From assembly GCF_000285555.1 (NCBI RefSeq), contig NZ_HE610999.1:203893-267892 (forward strand): a stretch of 64,000 nt of DNA, written 5' to 3'. The DNA comes from Kurthia massiliensis. Lineage in GTDB: Bacteria; Bacillota; Bacilli; Bacillales_A; Planococcaceae. The notes under the pieces are model-generated. The model was not told the origin of the DNA and ran no database searches. It saw only the letters and a program-made list of their open reading frames with translations. Of this stretch, positions 60,966 through 64,000 are shown piece by piece. Position 1 is the first letter of the stretch, and the number at the start of each line of letters is the position of its first letter. The position numbers and the translations under genes are program-made.

Positions 60966-61867
60966 TGCTACAAGTGCAACAACTAACAAAAAACTATGGC
61001 AAAAAGCGCGTGTTGAAGTCGATTGATTTAACGGTTCAACAAGGAGAAATATTCGGTTTTCTCGGTCGTAATGGCGCTGGTAAATCAACATTTATTAATA
61101 TTTTGACAGGGTTAGCAAAGCAAACGTCTGGAACGGTCACATTTTTTAACGGTCAAACGTTAACGAATGATGTGAACAAGAAAATTGGTGTCCTGCCGGA
61201 TTACTCTATGTTTTATCCGCATTTAACAGCGCTCGAACATTTACGCTATTTCTCAGCAGTAAGTGGTGAAAAAGTGTCTAAAGCACATGCAAAAGATATG
61301 TTGGCGCGCGTTGGTTTAGCAAAAGATGTTCATACGAAAGTGAGCAAATTTTCTTTTGGGATGAAAAAGAAATTAGGATTTGCGCAGGCGATTATCCACG
61401 ATCCACAACTGATTTTCTTAGATGAGCCGACATCAGGTGTTGATGCAGAATCAGCTATCGTATTACAAACGTTAATGCGTGACTTACAACATCGCGGAAA
61501 AACGATTTTTTTAACGTCACATAATTTAGCGGAAATTGAAAAATTATGTGATCGTATCGCTATTTTAAAAGATGGTGTCATTACGAAAGTAGGTACGATT
61601 GATGAGCTGAAAACGAATGATACAGATGCTTTATACGTGCAAATTAAACATGGTAAAGTACCAGAAGATTGCATCGTTCAACTTTCTAAATACACTGAAA
61701 TTGTGAAACATACGGAGCAATTTACGACGTTACACATTCGCGACGAAAAACAAAACGCTGAAATACTAAAAATATTACATGCGCATCATGTCGACGTTTA
61801 TCGCGTTGAAATGTCTGAAAAAACGTTAGAAGAAATATTTATCGATGAAGAACGAAAAAGAGCATAA
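60965..61867 (+). CDS. ABC exporter ATPase
   Basis: 300 residues. Walker A GRNGAGKST, signature KFSFGMKKKLGFAQAI, Walker B LIFLDEPTSGVD and H-loop LTSHNLAE. It is of the DRA/BcrA-like class with a C-terminal ~80-residue extension. Works with the permease upstream; substrate may be an antimicrobial peptide, given the adjoining two-component system, but this is inference. Confidence 0.92.
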   Translation: MLQVQQLTKNYGKKRVLKSIDLTVQQGEIFGFLGRNGAGKSTFINILTGLAKQTSGTVTFFNGQTLTNDVNKKIGVLPDYSMFYPHLTALEHLRYFSAVSGEKVSKAHAKDMLARVGLAKDVHTKVSKFSFGMKKKLGFAQAIIHDPQLIFLDEPTSGVDAESAIVLQTLMRDLQHRGKTIFLTSHNLAEIEKLCDRIAILKDGVITKVGTIDELKTNDTDALYVQIKHGKVPEDCIVQLSKYTEIVKHTEQFTTLHIRDEKQNAEILKILHAHHVDVYRVEMSEKTLEEIFIDEERKRA

Positions 61868-61868
61868 T

Positions 61869-61900
61869 AAAAAGCTTGCGATCATTCGCAAGCTTTTTTT
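61869..61900. terminator. Bidirectional terminator
   Basis: AAAAAGCTTGCG/CGCAAGCTTTTT with a 6-nt loop. Confidence 0.93.
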
Positions 61901-61901
61901 G

Positions 61902-62951
61902 TTATCGGTAATGTGCTTTTAATTGCTTCGATATTTTTTTCAAACGGCGTTTTGCGGCCAATTGTTCTTGTGCTTTCGTTTTACGCTCGATAAACGCGAC
62001 CTCTTTTTGTAATTTAACATAATTACGAAGTCGTGCTGCTTCAAGTTGCCCGTTCTCTATCGCTTGGCGTACGGCACAGCCTGGTTCTTGATGATGTGTA
62101 CAATCGCGGAAACGACACGATGCAGCGAACGTTTCAATATCGTCAAAACCTGTATTTAAACTTTCTTGTTCCGTCCAAATGTGTAACTCGCGCATACCTG
62201 GCGTATCAATAAAGCATGCGCCATTTGGCAATTGAATCAACGCGCGGTGTGTCGTCGTATGGCGACCTTTTGCGTCATCGGCTCGAATGTCCGCCACTTT
62301 CATCGTTTCTTCTCCGAGTAATGCGTTCGTTAAAGATGATTTTCCGGCGCCTGATGATCCGATAATTGCTGCTGTTTTACCAGTTGATACGTGCTGACGC
62401 AATGTTTCGATGCCTTCACCAGTGATAGCACTTGTGACGATACAATCAATGCCCATTGCAACGTCTGTTAGTTGTTGCATATAAAACGGGATATCGTCGC
62501 ACATATCAGCTTTCGTCAGTACGATCATTGGCACAGCGCCCGATTCCCAAGCGGCAACGACGTATCGTTCTAAGCGACGGACGTTAAAGTCTTCATTTAA
62601 ACTCATCGCTAGTAAAATGATATCAATATTTGCAGCAACGACTTGTTGCTCTATTTCACGACCAGCTGCTTTACGTGTAAAAACAGATTTTCGCGTCAGC
62701 AATTGATGAATGGCGCATTTTTCCTCGCCGGGCATTTGTTCTACAAGCACCCAGTCTCCAATTGCTGGATAGTCGATCGCATGATGTGTATGAAAAGCAT
62801 AGCTACCGCTGACCGTTGCGAGCCATTCGAAATCTTCTCCACATACGCGGTACATATGTTTATGTTGTTCGGTAATACGGGCTGGTCGCCATGTTGTTTG
62901 TTGTAATTGTTGTTCAAAAAATGTTGAAAATCCTAATGTTTGTAATGTCAA
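61902..62951 (-). CDS. rsgA: RsgA-type ribosome-associated GTPase
   Basis: 349 residues. OB-fold N-terminus, then a circularly permuted GTPase: TKAD (147-150), P-loop GSSGAGKSS (198-206), DTPG (249-252), and a zinc knuckle with Cys279, Cys284, His286 and Cys292. RsgA proteins act in late 30S maturation. At ~350 residues with a lysine-rich tail it is longer than the ~300-residue housekeeping form, so it may be a second paralogue. TTG start with AAGGAG 9 nt upstream. A leader ORF and terminator precede it. Confidence 0.93.
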   Translation of the reverse strand: MTLQTLGFSTFFEQQLQQTTWRPARITEQHKHMYRVCGEDFEWLATVSGSYAFHTHHAIDYPAIGDWVLVEQMPGEEKCAIHQLLTRKSVFTRKAAGREIEQQVVAANIDIILLAMSLNEDFNVRRLERYVVAAWESGAVPMIVLTKADMCDDIPFYMQQLTDVAMGIDCIVTSAITGEGIETLRQHVSTGKTAAIIGSSGAGKSSLTNALLGEETMKVADIRADDAKGRHTTTHRALIQLPNGACFIDTPGMRELHIWTEQESLNTGFDDIETFAASCRFRDCTHHQEPGCAVRQAIENGQLEAARLRNYVKLQKEVAFIERKTKAQEQLAAKRRLKKISKQLKAHYR

Positions 62952-62978
62952 TGTCGTTCACTCCTTATATTTGCGTAC

Positions 62979-63017
62979 AAAAAAACCTATGCCTGAGCCG
63001 CAGCTCGTTCATAGGTT
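62979..63017 (-). terminator. Attenuator terminator in rsgA leader
   Basis: On the minus strand, AACCTATG pairs with CATAGGTT, with an inner GAGC-tgcg-GCTC hairpin, then T7. It stands between the leader ORF and rsgA. Confidence 0.88.
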
Positions 63018-63041
63018 CGCAAAAAAGAGCGCACTACTACA

Positions 63042-63122
63042 TTAGTAGACACTGTGAAGATGCTTCTCTATGAACGCGCATAGCGGCTTACGGCTAAAAA
63101 CAATCGCATATACATTTGTCAT
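63042..63122 (-). CDS. 26-residue leader peptide upstream of rsgA
   Basis: ATG 63122 with AAGGTG 6 nt upstream; product MTNVYAIVFSRKPLCAFIEK plus HLHSVY. The stop is 25 nt before the terminator stem. The leader contains CGTTCATAG, an exact complement of CTATGAACG in the 5' part of the terminator, so the two structures are mutually exclusive. This is the arrangement of translation-sensing attenuators. Confidence 0.7.
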   Translation of the reverse strand: MTNVYAIVFSRKPLCAFIEKHLHSVY

Positions 63123-63157
63123 AGTGAACACCTTCTTCCGTTTTGTAAGTTACGTTT

Positions 63158-63186
63158 ACTATACGTGATGAAAAATAAAAAGTCAA
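63158..63186 (-). promoter_or_regulatory. Promoter of the rsgA leader
   Basis: TTGACT, 17 bp, TATAGT on the minus strand, giving a ~200-nt leader before rsgA. Confidence 0.85.
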
Positions 63187-63275
63187 ATTCGAAGAAAATA
63201 CTTGCATAAAGCAGAAATATTTTGTTAAATATAGGTAATCCATATCGTGAGGCAGGTGATGGAGGGGGTGGCGAA

Positions 63276-63893
63276 ATGAATAAACGCTCGATTAAAGAGC
63301 GAATAGTTGAAGCGGCACTTGATTTATTTCAACAAGAAGGTTACCACGGTGTGAGCGTCGAGCAAATCGTCGCAGCCGCTGAAACGTCTAAAGGCGGGTT
63401 TTATCACCATTTTAAATCAAAAGGGGACTTGTTGTATGAAATACATGATGTGTTCATTTCGTATATATTGACGGAAACGACACGTGAAATTGCAAAATAT
63501 GACTCTTCGCTTGATCAAATGAATGCGATGTTGAGCACATGTTTACACGCGTTTAGTATTTATCAGCGACATATTACTGTATTTTACGAAGAAAGCGTTT
63601 ACCTTTCACAGGAGCATGAAGCGGTTATCGAGTCTAAACGTAATTTGTACCAACAAAATTTAGAAAATATTTTAAAGTCGGGCCAGGCGCAAGGGGTGTT
63701 TCGACAAGAGCTGTCGGTCAAAATGACAGCGTTGTTGATTAGCGGCACGATTAACTGGACGTACAGATGGTTTAAAGTAGATGGTAAGCTTACGATGAAA
63801 GAAATTACGAAATATTTCAATGATGTGTTACTACGTGGTGTCATGACGGAATTTGGGTATCAAGAGGCAATTCAAAAACAATATTTACTGTAG
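63276..63893 (+). CDS. TetR-family regulator (fatty-acid type)
   Basis: 205 residues. The TetR HTH is VEQIVAAAETSKGGFYHHFK (residues ~27-50), followed by the ligand domain. ATG 63276 follows GGAGGGGGTG. The next gene is an acyl-CoA dehydrogenase, so a FadR-like repressor responding to acyl-CoA is plausible. A 14-bp palindrome in the gap is the likely operator. Confidence 0.88.
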   Translation: MNKRSIKERIVEAALDLFQQEGYHGVSVEQIVAAAETSKGGFYHHFKSKGDLLYEIHDVFISYILTETTREIAKYDSSLDQMNAMLSTCLHAFSIYQRHITVFYEESVYLSQEHEAVIESKRNLYQQNLENILKSGQAQGVFRQELSVKMTALLISGTINWTYRWFKVDGKLTMKEITKYFNDVLLRGVMTEFGYQEAIQKQYLL

Positions 63894-63910
63894 CATTTTG
63901 GCGCAATCAG

Positions 63911-63924
63911 ACCGACTAGTCGGT
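63911..63924. promoter_or_regulatory. TetR-type operator palindrome
   Basis: ACCGACTAGTCGGT, perfectly self-complementary, between the TetR gene and the acyl-CoA dehydrogenase start. Confidence 0.75.
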
Positions 63925-63945
63925 TCTAAACAGGGAGGTAGCAAT

Positions 63946-64000
63946 ATGAATTTTGAATTAACGAAAGAGCAACAAATGATCCGCAACATGGTGAGAGACT
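63946..64000 (+). CDS. Acyl-CoA dehydrogenase, N-terminal fragment at window edge
   Basis: ATG 63946 with GGGAGG 8 nt upstream. The 18 visible residues (NFELTKEQQMIRNMVRD after Met) match the first helix of acyl-CoA dehydrogenases. The rest lies beyond the window. Confidence 0.8.
   Translation, partial: MNFELTKEQQMIRNMVRD

Noticed and set aside
1-64000. CRISPR array, complete insertion sequence, rRNA operon, tRNA gene
   Set aside because: No regularly spaced repeats, no transposase frame with terminal inverted repeats and no cloverleaf or rRNA sequence was recognised on reading both strands.

Overview
The window is low-GC Firmicute DNA of Bacillales type. The gene complement (YwbE, YfiT, HssRS/HrtAB, ZinT, two zinc-independent ribosomal paralogues under Zur-type boxes, purine and cobalamin riboswitches), the AGGAGG-type ribosome sites and frequent TTG/GTG starts point to a Planococcaceae-like bacillus (Kurthia/Solibacillus/Lysinibacillus relatives). 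The species cannot be fixed from sequence reading alone. No rRNA, tRNA, complete IS or CRISPR array was seen.

Layout. 1-10.5 kb is core-like: two tandem LysR regulators divergent from a thiolase, an M3 peptidase, a DMT exporter, a Fur-boxed AraC regulator, a HIT/hydrolase pair, and a lipoprotein beside a decayed copy of itself. 10.5-23.5 kb is an accessory, defence-like region. It holds a PD-(D/E)XK protein whose best start codon is ATA and a DUF2075 nuclease-helicase resembling Nhi. Next comes a 6.7-kb integrative element bounded by 18-bp direct repeats identical to a tmRNA 3' end. This element carries a tyrosine integrase, an excisionase-like protein, a second PD-(D/E)XK nuclease, a helicase remnant and an ABC/SMC-like ATPase. 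A DUF262-DUF1524 protein follows. 24-35 kb mixes surface and lipoprotein genes (a BspA-type LRR protein, Zur-boxed ZinT, an RDD protein with a DxDxDG-repeat protein) with several gene remnants.

35.7-45.4 kb carries export and stress modules, each with a readable operator: hrtBA-hssRS behind an HssR-type direct repeat, a MerR-controlled MFS pump with a 19-bp-spacer promoter, and a MarR-MmpL pair with two operators 30 bp apart. 45.5-46.3 kb holds a cold-shock gene with a long structured leader and an apparent unannotated ~365-nt structured RNA gene. 49.7-51.5 kb is a zinc-starvation operon (L33, CobW-type GTPase, S14). 52-55 kb is a sulfonate/nitrate-type ABC transporter divergent from a Crp/Fnr regulator. 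55.8-57.2 kb is cobT behind a cobalamin riboswitch. 57.3-63 kb has a two-component system divergent from an ABC exporter, then an RsgA-type GTPase preceded by a 26-codon leader ORF and a terminator, which looks like an attenuator. The right edge begins a TetR/acyl-CoA dehydrogenase locus.

Functionally, metal and haem homeostasis recurs (Fur, Zur and HssR sites), together with drug-responsive export and a concentrated phage-defence segment. The most novel candidates are the rsgA attenuator, the structured RNA at 45.9-46.27 kb and the ATPase/nuclease cargo of the tmRNA-tail element.
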